Origin: Micromonospora sp. NBC_00421
GTDB lineage: Bacteria; Actinomycetota; Actinomycetes; Mycobacteriales; Micromonosporaceae
Direction of reading: 5' to 3'
DNA length: 64,000 nucleotides
Assembly: GCF_036017915.1 (NCBI RefSeq)
Contig: NZ_CP107929.1
Coordinates: 2,821,501-2,885,500, forward strand
Shown: one piece after another, positions 13,816 to 21,669 of the stretch
Layout: every line of letters begins with the position of its first letter
How positions within the stretch are numbered: the first letter of the stretch is position 1
Notes under the pieces: generated by a model
Databases searched by the model: none
The model's input: only the letters and a program-made list of their open reading frames with translations
Told to the model about the DNA's origin: nothing
Translations under genes and position numbers: made by a program

Positions 13816-14955
13816 ATGGACCACCGTCGCCGCCGGGCCGGGCGGGCCGTAGAGTCTCTCGCCGTGATCGAGATCGGCGCCCAGATCGACCTGCTCCACC
13901 CCGCCGACCGGGTCTGGCGTGCGGTGACCGATCCGGCGCTGCTCGCCCGATGGTTCGCCGAGGCCGAGGTGCATCCCGGGCAACCGGGCCGGTGGCTGGT
14001 CCACACCGCCGCGCTGCCCGGCTTCGACACCGACGTCGAGGCCGAGGGCGTCAACCGGCGGGAGCCGGAACTGATCGTCGTACGGTGTCATGAGGGTGCC
14101 CGGACCAGCCTGCTGACCTGCGCCGTCACCCCCACCGGTGCGGGCTGTCGGGTGCTGGTCCGGGAGACGGTTGAGCACGGTGACTGGCCTGCCGAGCAGG
14201 GTGCGCGCCGCGAGGAATGCTACCGGCAGGCGCTGGCAGGCAGGCTGCCCGCCCTGCTCGACTGGCTGGCGTTCCGCCAGGTCGACCTGCGGCAGGACAG
14301 CGCCGCCCCGACCGCCGTACTGCCGGTGGCCCTGATGGCCGACGTGGGCCGGACGCCGGCCCGTCGCCGCGCCACCGGGACGGTCGCCGGGCTGGGCGCG
14401 ACGGCGTTGGCCCTCGGGCTGGCGGGGTGGGTCCTGTTGCCCGGAGAGCCGCCCGCCGACCCCGGGTCGAGTCCGGCGTCCCCGCCGGTCGGGTCCACCG
14501 CCACGCCCCGCCCGTCCCGGTCCGCTGCGGCGGTGCGCCCGACGCCGAGCAGCACACCGACCACGACGCCGAGCAGCGCCCGGCCGAGCCGCACCCCGTC
14601 GGCGGCCCCGTCGAGGACCCCCGCGCCGACTCCCCCGGCGGTCGGCGCGCTGGACGCCCGCTACGAGACCGTGTCGACCCGGGTCTTCGGTTACACCGGC
14701 GAGGTGGTGGTCGACAACCCGGGTGGGACGCCGGCCGCGGACTGGACGGTGCGCGTCACCCTGCCCCGGGGCAGTTCGGCCGCCGAGGTGAGCGGGGCAG
14801 ACTGGCAGCAGGACGGGCAGTCGGTCACCTTCACCGGGCCGGCCGTCCCGGCGGGCGGGTCGCAGGTGATCCGGTTCGACGTCCGCACCGCCGACCCGGT
14901 CACCAAGGCTCCGGCGGGCTGCACCGTCGACGAGCACCCCTGTGCCGGCCTGTGA
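13816..14955 (+). CDS. SRPBCC-domain membrane protein with extracellular CBM2-like domain
   Basis: 379 aa. Residues about 17-160 look like an AHSA1/SRPBCC ligand-binding fold (IDLLHPADRVWRAVTDPALL... to LPALLDWLAFRQ). One membrane helix follows at about 189-210 (GLGATALALGLAGWVLL), preceded by Arg residues, so the N-terminus should be cytoplasmic. Next come a long Pro/Ser/Thr stalk and a C-terminal domain about 100 aa long that resembles CBM2 (ADWTVRVTLP, ADWQQDGQSVTFTGPAVPAGG). There is no signal peptide. The combination is unusual: an intracellular small-molecule or protein-binding domain tethered to an outside polysaccharide-binding-like domain. Start 13816 (ATG) is uncertain; GTG 13864 would also fit. 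Function unknown; location among hydrolases suggests substrate sensing or attachment. Confidence 0.75.
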   Translation: MDHRRRRAGRAVESLAVIEIGAQIDLLHPADRVWRAVTDPALLARWFAEAEVHPGQPGRWLVHTAALPGFDTDVEAEGVNRREPELIVVRCHEGARTSLLTCAVTPTGAGCRVLVRETVEHGDWPAEQGARREECYRQALAGRLPALLDWLAFRQVDLRQDSAAPTAVLPVALMADVGRTPARRRATGTVAGLGATALALGLAGWVLLPGEPPADPGSSPASPPVGSTATPRPSRSAAAVRPTPSSTPTTTPSSARPSRTPSAAPSRTPAPTPPAVGALDARYETVSTRVFGYTGEVVVDNPGGTPAADWTVRVTLPRGSSAAEVSGADWQQDGQSVTFTGPAVPAGGSQVIRFDVRTADPVTKAPAGCTVDEHPCAGL

Positions 14956-15010
14956 GCTGACGCCGGCCGGAGCGGTGAGGCCGCCGGCTGCGCTGCCGGC
15001 CGGTCAGTCA

Positions 15011-15024
15011 CGTCGCCGGCGACG
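15011..15024. terminator. Possible hairpin between convergent genes
   Basis: CGTCGCCGGCGACG is a perfect 14-bp palindrome between the SRPBCC gene stop (14955) and the LacI gene stop (15040). A repeated CCGGCCGGTCAGTCA-like element flanks it. Weak terminator candidate. Confidence 0.35.
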
Positions 15025-15039
15025 CCGCCGGCCGGTCAG

Positions 15040-16092
15040 TCAGGTCGTGGGCGGTGCGGTGCTCTCCCGGACGGTGAGGGTGGTTGCCAGCTCCAGCCGG
15101 ACCTGGGTGGTCCGCTCCCCCCGCCCGAGCGCGAGGGCCAGCTCGGTGGCGGTGGACGCCATCTCGACCAACGGCTGGTGCACGGTGGTCAGCGCGGGAT
15201 CGACCAGGGCGGCCATCGGCAGGTCGTCGAAGCCCACCACGCTGAGGTCGGTGGGGATCCGCAGCCCCAGCGCCCGGGCGGCCTGGTAGACGCCGAGCGC
15301 CTGCAGGTCGTTGCAGGCGAAGATCGCCGTCGGGCGGTCGGGGCGACGCAGCAGGTCGAGCGCTGCGGCGCCACCGTCGGTGGGGTTCAGGCCGGTGTGG
15401 ACGAGCAGGTCGGCCTCCATCGGCAGACCGGCCGCATCGAGGGCGGACCGGTGGCCGTCCAGCCGGGCGCGGCAGCACAGGACGTGCTCCGGGCCGCCGA
15501 TCATCGCGATGCGTCGGTGGCCGAGCCCGATCAGGTGGCGGGTGGCCGACCGGCCACCGGCCCAGTTCGTCGCGCCCACGAAGGGCACGTCCTCGGGCAG
15601 TTCGGTGGTGGGGTCGAAGACCACGAACGGGATCCCTCGGGCGCGCAGCCGCTGGTGCTGCTCCGCATCCAGTTGGGCCACCATGACCAGGCAGTCCGGC
15701 CGGCGGGAGAGGGTGTCGTCGATCCAGTACCGGATCGCGTTGCGCTGCGGCCCGAACTCGGTCAGTACGACGCCGACGCGGTGTCGCCGCGCCGCCCGTT
15801 CGACGCCCCGGATGATCTCCAGGCCCCACATGTCCTCGATCTCGTCGAAGACCAGCTCCATGATGTTGCTCCGGGTCGCCGGGGCGGTCCTGCGGTAGCC
15901 GTGGTGACTGATCGCCGCCTCGACGCGGGCCCGGGTGTCCGCCGCGACGCCGGACCGGCCGTTGATCACCTTCGACACGGTCGGCACCGACACGCCTGCC
16001 GATTCGGCGATCGCCGCGATCGTCACCGGCCTGGTCGGATCGACGAACGCCGCCAGGTCTCCGCCCGACGTACCCGACTCGACGTGCCCCAA
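15040..16092 (-). CDS. LacI-family transcriptional regulator
   Basis: 350 aa. The helix-turn-helix is VTIAAIAESAGVSVPTVSKVINGR, followed by a complete sugar-binding domain with RHLIGLGHRRIAMIGGPEH, CNDLQALGVYQAARALG and LSVVGFDDLPMAALVDP. A TTG at 16092 is chosen as start because GAGGAGG lies five bases upstream; a GTG at 16026 would remove the N-terminal extension but has no clear ribosome site. The gene is divergent from the CBM2-GH5 glucanase gene. Two GAAACTTTC elements lie in the space between them, so this protein is the obvious candidate regulator of the glucanase and of itself. It resembles the truncated regulator at the window start. Confidence 0.92.
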   Translation of the reverse strand: MGHVESGTSGGDLAAFVDPTRPVTIAAIAESAGVSVPTVSKVINGRSGVAADTRARVEAAISHHGYRRTAPATRSNIMELVFDEIEDMWGLEIIRGVERAARRHRVGVVLTEFGPQRNAIRYWIDDTLSRRPDCLVMVAQLDAEQHQRLRARGIPFVVFDPTTELPEDVPFVGATNWAGGRSATRHLIGLGHRRIAMIGGPEHVLCCRARLDGHRSALDAAGLPMEADLLVHTGLNPTDGGAAALDLLRRPDRPTAIFACNDLQALGVYQAARALGLRIPTDLSVVGFDDLPMAALVDPALTTVHQPLVEMASTATELALALGRGERTTQVRLELATTLTVRESTAPPTT

Positions 16093-16229
16093 CCCGGCCT
16101 CCTCGGCGGTGACAGCGGCTGCCGGTCGCGCCCGGCATCGCCACGTGACCGGGCGCCGGCATCGTTCAGGGACCCAGAATAACCTGACCGCCGCCCGCCC
16201 GACCCGGCGCAGGAGTCAGATACGTACCA

Positions 16230-16238
16230 GAAACTTTC
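16230..16238. promoter_or_regulatory. GAAACTTTC element, copy 1
   Basis: GAAACTTTC lies 138 bp upstream of the LacI gene start. Elements of the CGAAACTTTCG type are known operators in actinomycete xylanase and cellulase promoters. A second copy lies exactly 150 bp away at 16380-16388, in the same orientation. Confidence 0.5.
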
Positions 16239-16379
16239 CTTCTGTTCTCGATAGAACACGGGGTGACCGCCGGGCGGACAGCGGAGGCATTCGGGGGCAG
16301 GCTCGCCAGAACGGACTTCTCCACCCCGGCCCGCCCTCCCATTGACGCACATCGACCGATACTTGTAGGGTCTGCGACG

Positions 16380-16388
16380 GAAACTTTC
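16380..16388. promoter_or_regulatory. GAAACTTTC element, copy 2
   Basis: GGAAACTTTCTGG context; it lies 254 bp upstream of the GH5 start. It pairs with the copy at 16230-16238. The region 16093-16641 otherwise holds no convincing gene and should contain both divergent promoters. Confidence 0.5.
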
Positions 16389-16641
16389 TGGAGTGGGGCT
16401 CCGATCGTTTCCAGGCGGGAGCCTCGCCATTTCTCGCGGACGCCCCGGGCAGCGTCCGCACCCGCCACGTCCCGGCCGGGCCGTCGGACGACCACCCCAC
16501 CCGCGCAACCCGGTTCTCCCGGTGGCGCTGGTGGGTGCCCGACCCGATCCGGTCGACCTCGGCACCGGCCGGGATGGCCCGGCCGGTGAGACCTTCGACG
16601 ACCCACACCAATCCGGTGCCACCATGGCGAGGAGTTCCCTG

Positions 16642-18744
16642 ATGAGTTCCCAGAACGTCCGAAGAATGCGCCAGCGGGCCGGCCTGCTGGCCGGTGCGCT
16701 CGCCGCGCTGCTGCTGGCGGGCCTGATGGTCGCCGGCAACGCGCAGGCCGCCGCCGGCTGTCGCGTGGCGTACACCGTGCCGTCGCAGTGGCAGGGCGGC
16801 TTCACCGCCGACGTCAAGGTCACCAACCTCGGCGACGCGGTCAACAGTTGGAGCCTGGCCTGGACCTTCCCGGCCGGCCAGCGCGTCACCCAGGCCTGGA
16901 ACGCGACGGTCACCGCCTCCGGCAACGAAGCGACCGCCAAGAACCTCAGTTACAACGGATCGATCGCCACCAACGGCACGGTCTCCTTCGGCTTCAACGG
17001 GTCGTGGTCGGGCAGCAACCCCGTACCGACCTCGTTCACCCTCAACGGGGTCGCCTGCACCGGGAGCGTGGGCGGCACGCCGACGCCGACCGCCACCACC
17101 GCTCCGCCGTCCCCGACGCCGACCACCTCCCCCTCGCCGTCACCCTCGCCAGGTGGTGACGCGATGGCGACGGTGGCCGCGATGCAGCCCGGCTGGAACC
17201 TGGGCAACACCCTCGACGCCATCCCCGACGAGACCTCCTGGGGCAACCCGCTGACCACCCAGGCCCTGCTGCGCCAGGTGCGCTCGCAGGGCTACAACAG
17301 CATCCGGATCCCGGTGACCTGGACCGACCACACCGGACCGGCGCCGACCTACACCATCGACCCGGTCTGGTTGGCCCGGGTCCGCCAGGTGGTCGACTGG
17401 TCGCTGGCCGAGGGCTTCTACGTGATGATCAACCTGCATCACGACTCCTGGCAGTGGATCAACGGCTATCCCGGTGACCGCACCACCGTGCTGAACAAGT
17501 ACAACGCGCTGTGGACCCAGATCGCCGGCACGTTCCGTGACCACTCGGCCAAGCTGGTGTTCGAGAACATCAACGAGCCGCAGTTCACCGGCACCTCCGA
17601 CGACGCCCAGGGCGACGAGGTGCTGCGGGAGCTGCACCTGGCGTTCGTCCGCCTGATCCGCCAGTCCGGCGGCGGCAACGCCACCCGGCTGCTGGTGCTG
17701 CCCACCCTGTACACCAGCGGCGAGCAGGCCCGGATGGACGCGCTGAACACCACGATCAGCCAGCTGCGCGACCCCAATATCGCCGCGACCATCCACTTCT
17801 ACGGGTACTGGCCGTTCAGCGTCAACATCGCCGGCGGCACCCGCTACGACAGCAACGTCGAGCAGGACCTGGTCGGCACCTTCGAGCGGGCCCGCACCTC
17901 CTTCGTCGCCCGCGGCATCCCGGTGATCATCGGTGAGTGGGCGCTGCTCAGCTACGACTACACCCGGCCCGGCATCATCGAACGCGGCGAACTGCTGAAG
18001 TTCTTCGAGGCCGTCGGCTACAACGCCCGCATCCGCAACCTCACCACCATGCTCTGGGACGCGGGCTCGTTCCTCGAACGCAACACCCTGCAATGGCGGG
18101 ACCAGGGCATCTACGACCTGATGAAGGCGAACCTGACCACCCGCTCGGCCACCGCGTCCTCCGACCAGGTCTACCTGCCCCGCACCGGCACCATCACCAG
18201 CAAGTCGCTCACCCTGAACCTCAACGGCGTCTCGTTCCAGGGACTGCGGCAGGGCAGCACCAACCTGGTCAACGGCACCGACTACACCGTCTCCGGCAGC
18301 ACGCTCACCCTGACGGCGTCGGCGCTGACCCGACTGGCCGGCAACCGCGCCCCGGGGGTCAACGCCACCATCGAGGCCCGCTTCTCCGCCGGCGTGCCGT
18401 GGCGGATCAGCATCATCTCCTACGACAAGCCGACCCAGTCGGCGGCCACCGGCACCACCGGCTCGTTCGCCATCCCCACCCAGTTCCGCGGTGACCAGCT
18501 CGCCACCATGGAGGCCAAGTACGCCGACGGCAGCGGCGCCGGACCGGCCAACTGGACCTCCTACAAGGAGTTCTGGACGCACTTCCAGCCGGACTACAGC
18601 GCCAACACCATCCTGCTGAAGCCCGAGTTCTTCGCCGAGGTCAACGACGGCCCGGTCACGCTGACCTTCCACTTCTGGAGCGGCACGCAGGTGACGTACC
18701 GCATCACGAAGTCCGGAAGTACGGTCACCGGCAGCCCGGTCTGA
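16642..18744 (+). CDS. Secreted GH5 endoglucanase: CBM2 + GH5 + CBM_X2-like + CBM46-like
   Basis: 700 aa. A signal peptide ends near NAQAAA. A CBM2 follows (GCRVAYTVPSQWQGG to GVACTGS, about residues 37-140), then a short Pro/Thr/Ser linker and a GH5 barrel beginning MQPGWNLGNTLDAIPDE. The acid/base is Glu about 312 (ENINEPQF) and the nucleophile Glu about 432 (IGEWALL). A CBM_X2-like Ig domain (LPRTGTITSKSLTLNLNG) and a terminal beta-domain typical of GH5 subfamily 4 enzymes (CBM46-like, TSYKEFWTHFQPDY) complete it. ATG 16642 has GAGGAG eight bases upstream; ATG 16624 lacks one. It probably cuts cellulose, mixed-linkage glucan or xyloglucan. Confidence 0.92.
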   Translation: MSSQNVRRMRQRAGLLAGALAALLLAGLMVAGNAQAAAGCRVAYTVPSQWQGGFTADVKVTNLGDAVNSWSLAWTFPAGQRVTQAWNATVTASGNEATAKNLSYNGSIATNGTVSFGFNGSWSGSNPVPTSFTLNGVACTGSVGGTPTPTATTAPPSPTPTTSPSPSPSPGGDAMATVAAMQPGWNLGNTLDAIPDETSWGNPLTTQALLRQVRSQGYNSIRIPVTWTDHTGPAPTYTIDPVWLARVRQVVDWSLAEGFYVMINLHHDSWQWINGYPGDRTTVLNKYNALWTQIAGTFRDHSAKLVFENINEPQFTGTSDDAQGDEVLRELHLAFVRLIRQSGGGNATRLLVLPTLYTSGEQARMDALNTTISQLRDPNIAATIHFYGYWPFSVNIAGGTRYDSNVEQDLVGTFERARTSFVARGIPVIIGEWALLSYDYTRPGIIERGELLKFFEAVGYNARIRNLTTMLWDAGSFLERNTLQWRDQGIYDLMKANLTTRSATASSDQVYLPRTGTITSKSLTLNLNGVSFQGLRQGSTNLVNGTDYTVSGSTLTLTASALTRLAGNRAPGVNATIEARFSAGVPWRISIISYDKPTQSAATGTTGSFAIPTQFRGDQLATMEAKYADGSGAGPANWTSYKEFWTHFQPDYSANTILLKPEFFAEVNDGPVTLTFHFWSGTQVTYRITKSGSTVTGSPV

Positions 18745-18749
18745 CCGTC

Positions 18750-18786
18750 GAGGGGCGACGCGGCCGACCGGGCCGCGTCGCCCCTC
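18750..18786. terminator. Strong hairpin terminator after the GH5 gene
   Basis: Perfect 16-bp stem (18750-18765 with 18771-18786) and a 5-base loop, 5 bp past the GH5 stop. It also stands at the end of the interrupted sigma-factor gene on the other strand. Confidence 0.85.
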
Positions 18787-18803
18787 CCCCCGTGACAGCG
18801 GCG

Positions 18804-19416
18804 CTACGAACGGCTCAGTGGGGCCTCCGTGTCGAGTCGGGACAGCTTCTGCGGGTTACGGACGGCGTAGACCCGGGTGATCCGGCCGTCGGAGATCACC
18901 AGGCCCGCCACCGTGTCCAGCACACCGCCGACGTCGAACCGCACCGCCGGCCCCCCGTTGAGCCACGTCGGCCGGGCCACGAAGTCGCCGGCCAGCCTGG
19001 CCAGCCCGCCGAACAGCGCCGCCACCCGTTCCGCGCCCTCGACCGGTCGCCGGGCCGCCGTGACCACACCACCACCGTCGGAGACCACCACCACGTCCGG
19101 CGCGAGCACCTCCAGCAGCTCCCGCAGGTCGCCGCCGCGAACCGCGGCAAGGAACCGCTCGACGACGATCTCCTGCTCGGCCCGGCTCGCCCGTATCCTC
19201 GGTCGCCGGGCGGCCACGTGCTCCCGGGCGCGGTGGGCGATCTGCCGGACCGCCGCCGGGGACCTGCCGACCGCCGCCGCGATCTCGTCGTACGGCGTCT
19301 CGAAGACCTCCCGGAGCACGAACACCGCCCTTTCGACGGGCCCCAGGGTCTCCAGCACGGTCAGCACCGCGAACGAGACGCTCTCGGCCAGCTCGACGTC
19401 ATCGGCCACGTCGGGG
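18804..19416 (-). pseudogene. ECF41-type sigma factor, C-terminal fragment separated by an IS110 element
   Basis: The fragment begins SPDVADDVELAESVSFAVL and carries sigma region 4 (LGPVERAVFVLREVFETPYDEIAAAVGRSPAAVRQ). The SnoaL-like C-terminal extension typical of ECF41/SigJ proteins follows, with the signature stretches DGGG, WLNGG and NPQKL (usually NPDKL). The N-terminal region 2 is at 20729-20998 on the same strand, beyond the insertion. The two pieces join into one family-length sigma factor, so the gene was intact until the IS arrived. An in-frame ATG inside the IS end could in principle express this fragment, but without region 2 it should not bind core polymerase. Confidence 0.85.
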
Positions 19417-19435
19417 CTGGATGCTCCTATGGATG

Positions 19436-20506
19436 TCAAGCGGCGAGTTGGAGATCGTTTGAGGTGATGAGCTGGTAGAGCTCGCGGGCGATGTAGCGCT
19501 TGAGGCAGCGGATGATCTCTTTCTTGGAGAGGCCTTCCTTGGTGCGGCGTTGCATGTATTCGCGGGTGTGGGGGTCCCAGCGCAGGCGGCAGAGCACGAC
19601 TCGGTATAGGACGGCGTTGGCCTGGCGGTCGCCGCCGCGGTTGAGGCGGTGCCGGGTGGTCTTGCCGGACGAGGCGGGGATCGGGGCGACACCGCAGAGC
19701 ATGGCGAAGGCTGCTTCGGAGGCGAGCCGTTCGTGGTTTTCGCCGGCGGTGACCAGCAGTTGGCCGGCGACGTCGGTGCCGACGCCGTTGGCGGCGAGTA
19801 GGCCGGGGTTGATGGCGGCCACCAAGGGATCGAGGACCTCGTCCAGGTCGGTGGTCTCGGCGGACAGTTGTTGGTGGCGACGGGCCAGGGACCGCAGGGC
19901 GATTTTGACGGCGGTTACGGGGGCTGCGGCGTCGGCCGGGTCGAGTCGCATCCTCGCGCAGACGGTGATCAGCTGCTTGACGGTCAGGCCGGGTAGCTGG
20001 GCGCGTAGTTCGTCGGGGGCGGTGACGAGCAGGGTCTTGATCTGGCGTTGGGTGTCGGCGCGCTGGTCGACGGCGCTGCGCCGGGCCACCCGCAGGTTGC
20101 GCAGGGCTTCGACGCGGCCGTCGCGCTGCTTGGGGATCCCGGTCCGGTCGCCGGCCAGGGCGGCCTTGGCCGCTTGGATGGCGTCGATCGGGTCGGACTT
20201 GCCCTGGAACCGGCGGGTCTTACGGTCGGGCCGGTCGACCTCAATCACCTCGACCTGCTCGTCGCGCAGCCGGCGGGCCAGACCGGCCCCATAAGCGCCG
20301 GTGCCCTCGATCCCGACTCGCCCCAGGCGACCGAAACCGCGCATCCAGGCCAACAACGCGGTGTAGCCGGCCACCGTGGCCGGGAACTGCTGGGTGCCCA
20401 ACACTCGGCCGACCTGGTCGATCACCGCTGCGGTGTGGGTGTCCAGGTGAGTATCGACGCCGCCGGCGACCTCGATCATGGCGATATCGGGTGTAATAGA
20501 GGGCAT
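19436..20506 (-). CDS. IS110-family transposase
   Basis: 356 aa. The N-terminal DEDD nuclease-like domain begins GGVDTHLDTHTAAVIDQ, with acidic residues also in GIEGTGAYG and KSDPIDA. The C-terminal Transposase_20 domain has CGVAPIPASSGKTTRHRLNRGGDRQAN with the conserved Ser-Gly. The ATG at 20506 is chosen because family members start close to the first Asp; an ATG 14 codons earlier is possible. The frame is intact and full length, so the element may still be active. The enzyme should work as a recombinase guided by an RNA from the element's upstream end. Confidence 0.92.
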   Translation of the reverse strand: MPSITPDIAMIEVAGGVDTHLDTHTAAVIDQVGRVLGTQQFPATVAGYTALLAWMRGFGRLGRVGIEGTGAYGAGLARRLRDEQVEVIEVDRPDRKTRRFQGKSDPIDAIQAAKAALAGDRTGIPKQRDGRVEALRNLRVARRSAVDQRADTQRQIKTLLVTAPDELRAQLPGLTVKQLITVCARMRLDPADAAAPVTAVKIALRSLARRHQQLSAETTDLDEVLDPLVAAINPGLLAANGVGTDVAGQLLVTAGENHERLASEAAFAMLCGVAPIPASSGKTTRHRLNRGGDRQANAVLYRVVLCRLRWDPHTREYMQRRTKEGLSKKEIIRCLKRYIARELYQLITSNDLQLAA

Positions 20507-20730
20507 CGTCGTCCTGTCGTTCGTGGCTGGCAGCAGGGCGGCACGCACCAGCCGGGCAACGCGGACAAGACAGAGACGGGGCCTCTAGCCAGGCTCCTAT
20601 GAAGTCACAACGCCACGTCCAGTGAGTGCACGAGCACCTCCCGACCGAGGCCGACAAATCCCGTTAAGGACCCGAAGTCAGTCAGTAGCTGGGTCAGACC
20701 CCGGGCGGGAGGTGCTCACCAACATCATCT
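20507..20730 (-). ncRNA. Candidate bridge RNA region of the IS110 element
   Basis: Non-coding end upstream of the transposase, where IS110-group elements encode their bridge RNA. A 12-bp perfect inverted repeat (20632-20643 with 20706-20717) encloses GTCAGTAGC at 20681-20689. That nonamer is repeated exactly in the interrupted sigma gene right at the insertion edge (20733-20741). Nearer the transposase, GCTCCTATG at 20593-20601 repeats the element's other end (19423-19431). On the minus strand the order is target-like match, then donor-like match, the order known for IS621 bridge RNA. Transcript boundaries are unknown. Confidence 0.45.
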
Positions 20731-20998
20731 CTGTCAGTAGCGGCTCGGGAAGCCACTCGCCGACGTACTCCTCGCGTCGGCGGGCCAGCGTCCGCAGCCG
20801 GTTGAGCGCCTGCCGGGTGACGATCCGCACCAGGTACGCCCGGGGGTCGCGGACGTCCGCCCGCACCGGCCCGCCGAGGGCCGCCCACCGCAGCCAGGTC
20901 TCCTGCACGACGTCCTCGGCATCGGCGGCGGAGCCGAGCAACTCGTAGGAGACCGTGAACAGCAGACTGCGGTGGGAGACGAACGGGTCGTCGTTCAT
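20678..20998 (-). pseudogene. ECF41-type sigma factor, N-terminal fragment
   Basis: The fragment reads MNDDPFVSHRSLLFTVSYELLGSAADAEDVVQETWLRW, typical sigma region 2 (the core-binding and -10-reading helices), to LPEPLLTE. It then runs about 16 codons into IS sequence to a stop at 20678. ATG 20998 overlaps the stop of the carboxymuconolactone-decarboxylase-like gene (ATGA), so the two were translationally coupled. Without region 4 it cannot be a normal sigma factor. Confidence 0.85.
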
Positions 20999-21594
20999 GC
21001 CGCCGGCACCGCGCTGTCCGGCAGGGCCCGGGGCGGCAACGGCGGCAACCCGCACGACGCGGCGAAGCCCTGGGCCTCGATCCCGAGCGCGAAGTTCGTC
21101 CGCGCGAACTGGTTGGCCAGTGCGATCCAGGCGGTGAGTTCGACCATCCCCGCCGCCCCGAGCCGCCCCAGCAGCCGGGCGGAGAGCGCGTCGGTGACGG
21201 TCGGCGGGGTCTGCGTCATCGCCTCGGCGTACTCCAGCACGTCCCGCTCCAGCGGGGTGAAGGCGTCCGACTCCCGCCACCGAGGCACCTGCCGCGCCTT
21301 GGCCACGTCGAGGCCGTCGTCGTGTGCCTGGAAGTACCCCAGGTCGAGGCAGAACGTGCAGCCGATCTGGGCGGCCACCGCCATCTGCGCGTACGACTTG
21401 AGGTTCTTGTCGCAGGCCTTCCACCTGCTGGACTTCTGGCCCAGGCCGAGGCTGAACCGGAGCACCGGCCGGTGGTGCCACATCACCTCGAGGGGGCCGG
21501 CCACGTCGCCGAACATCTTCCGGCTGAACGTCTTCAGCACCGCGCCGTAGAGGCCGGTGATCTCGGCCCTGGGAACCCTGGTGTGGCTGCTCAT
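20995..21594 (-). CDS. Carboxymuconolactone decarboxylase (AhpD-like) family protein
   Basis: 199 aa. The conserved AhpD-type redox motif CTFC is present in QIGCTFCLDLGYFQAHDDG, followed by the helical core (VLEYAEAMTQTPPTVTD). Genes of this family are standard partners of ECF41 sigma factors, and here the stop overlaps the sigma ATG by the ATGA arrangement. It probably acts on a small-molecule or peroxide-type substrate in the cytoplasm under ECF41 control; the substrate is unknown. ATG 21594 has AGGAGG just upstream. The gene itself is intact even though the sigma factor is broken. Confidence 0.88.
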   Translation of the reverse strand: MSSHTRVPRAEITGLYGAVLKTFSRKMFGDVAGPLEVMWHHRPVLRFSLGLGQKSSRWKACDKNLKSYAQMAVAAQIGCTFCLDLGYFQAHDDGLDVAKARQVPRWRESDAFTPLERDVLEYAEAMTQTPPTVTDALSARLLGRLGAAGMVELTAWIALANQFARTNFALGIEAQGFAASCGLPPLPPRALPDSAVPAA

Positions 21595-21669
21595 GTCGCC
21601 TCCTGGTCGGCTGGTCTCGCCATGGAGACACCGGCCGGCAGCTTCGTGTGACAGTTCGGCCGCGGGTCG

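Larger units (their letters stand above)
19417..20735 (-). mobile_element. IS110-family insertion sequence
   Basis: About 1.3 kb placed between two halves of the sigma-factor gene. It encodes a DEDD-type IS110 transposase on the minus strand, leaving about 220 bp non-coding upstream of the transposase and about 20 bp downstream, as in the IS110 subgroup. There are no terminal inverted repeats, as usual for the family. Edges are inferred from where sigma-factor homology stops (last sure codons near 19416 and 20729) and may be off by about 10-20 bp. Confidence 0.8.

Noticed and set aside
20593..20608. Taking the GCTCCTATG match as the true end of the IS110 element
   Set aside because: It would leave only about 90 bp upstream of the transposase start and leave the sequence from 20609 to 20729 unexplained between element and sigma gene. 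An internal guide match explains it better.
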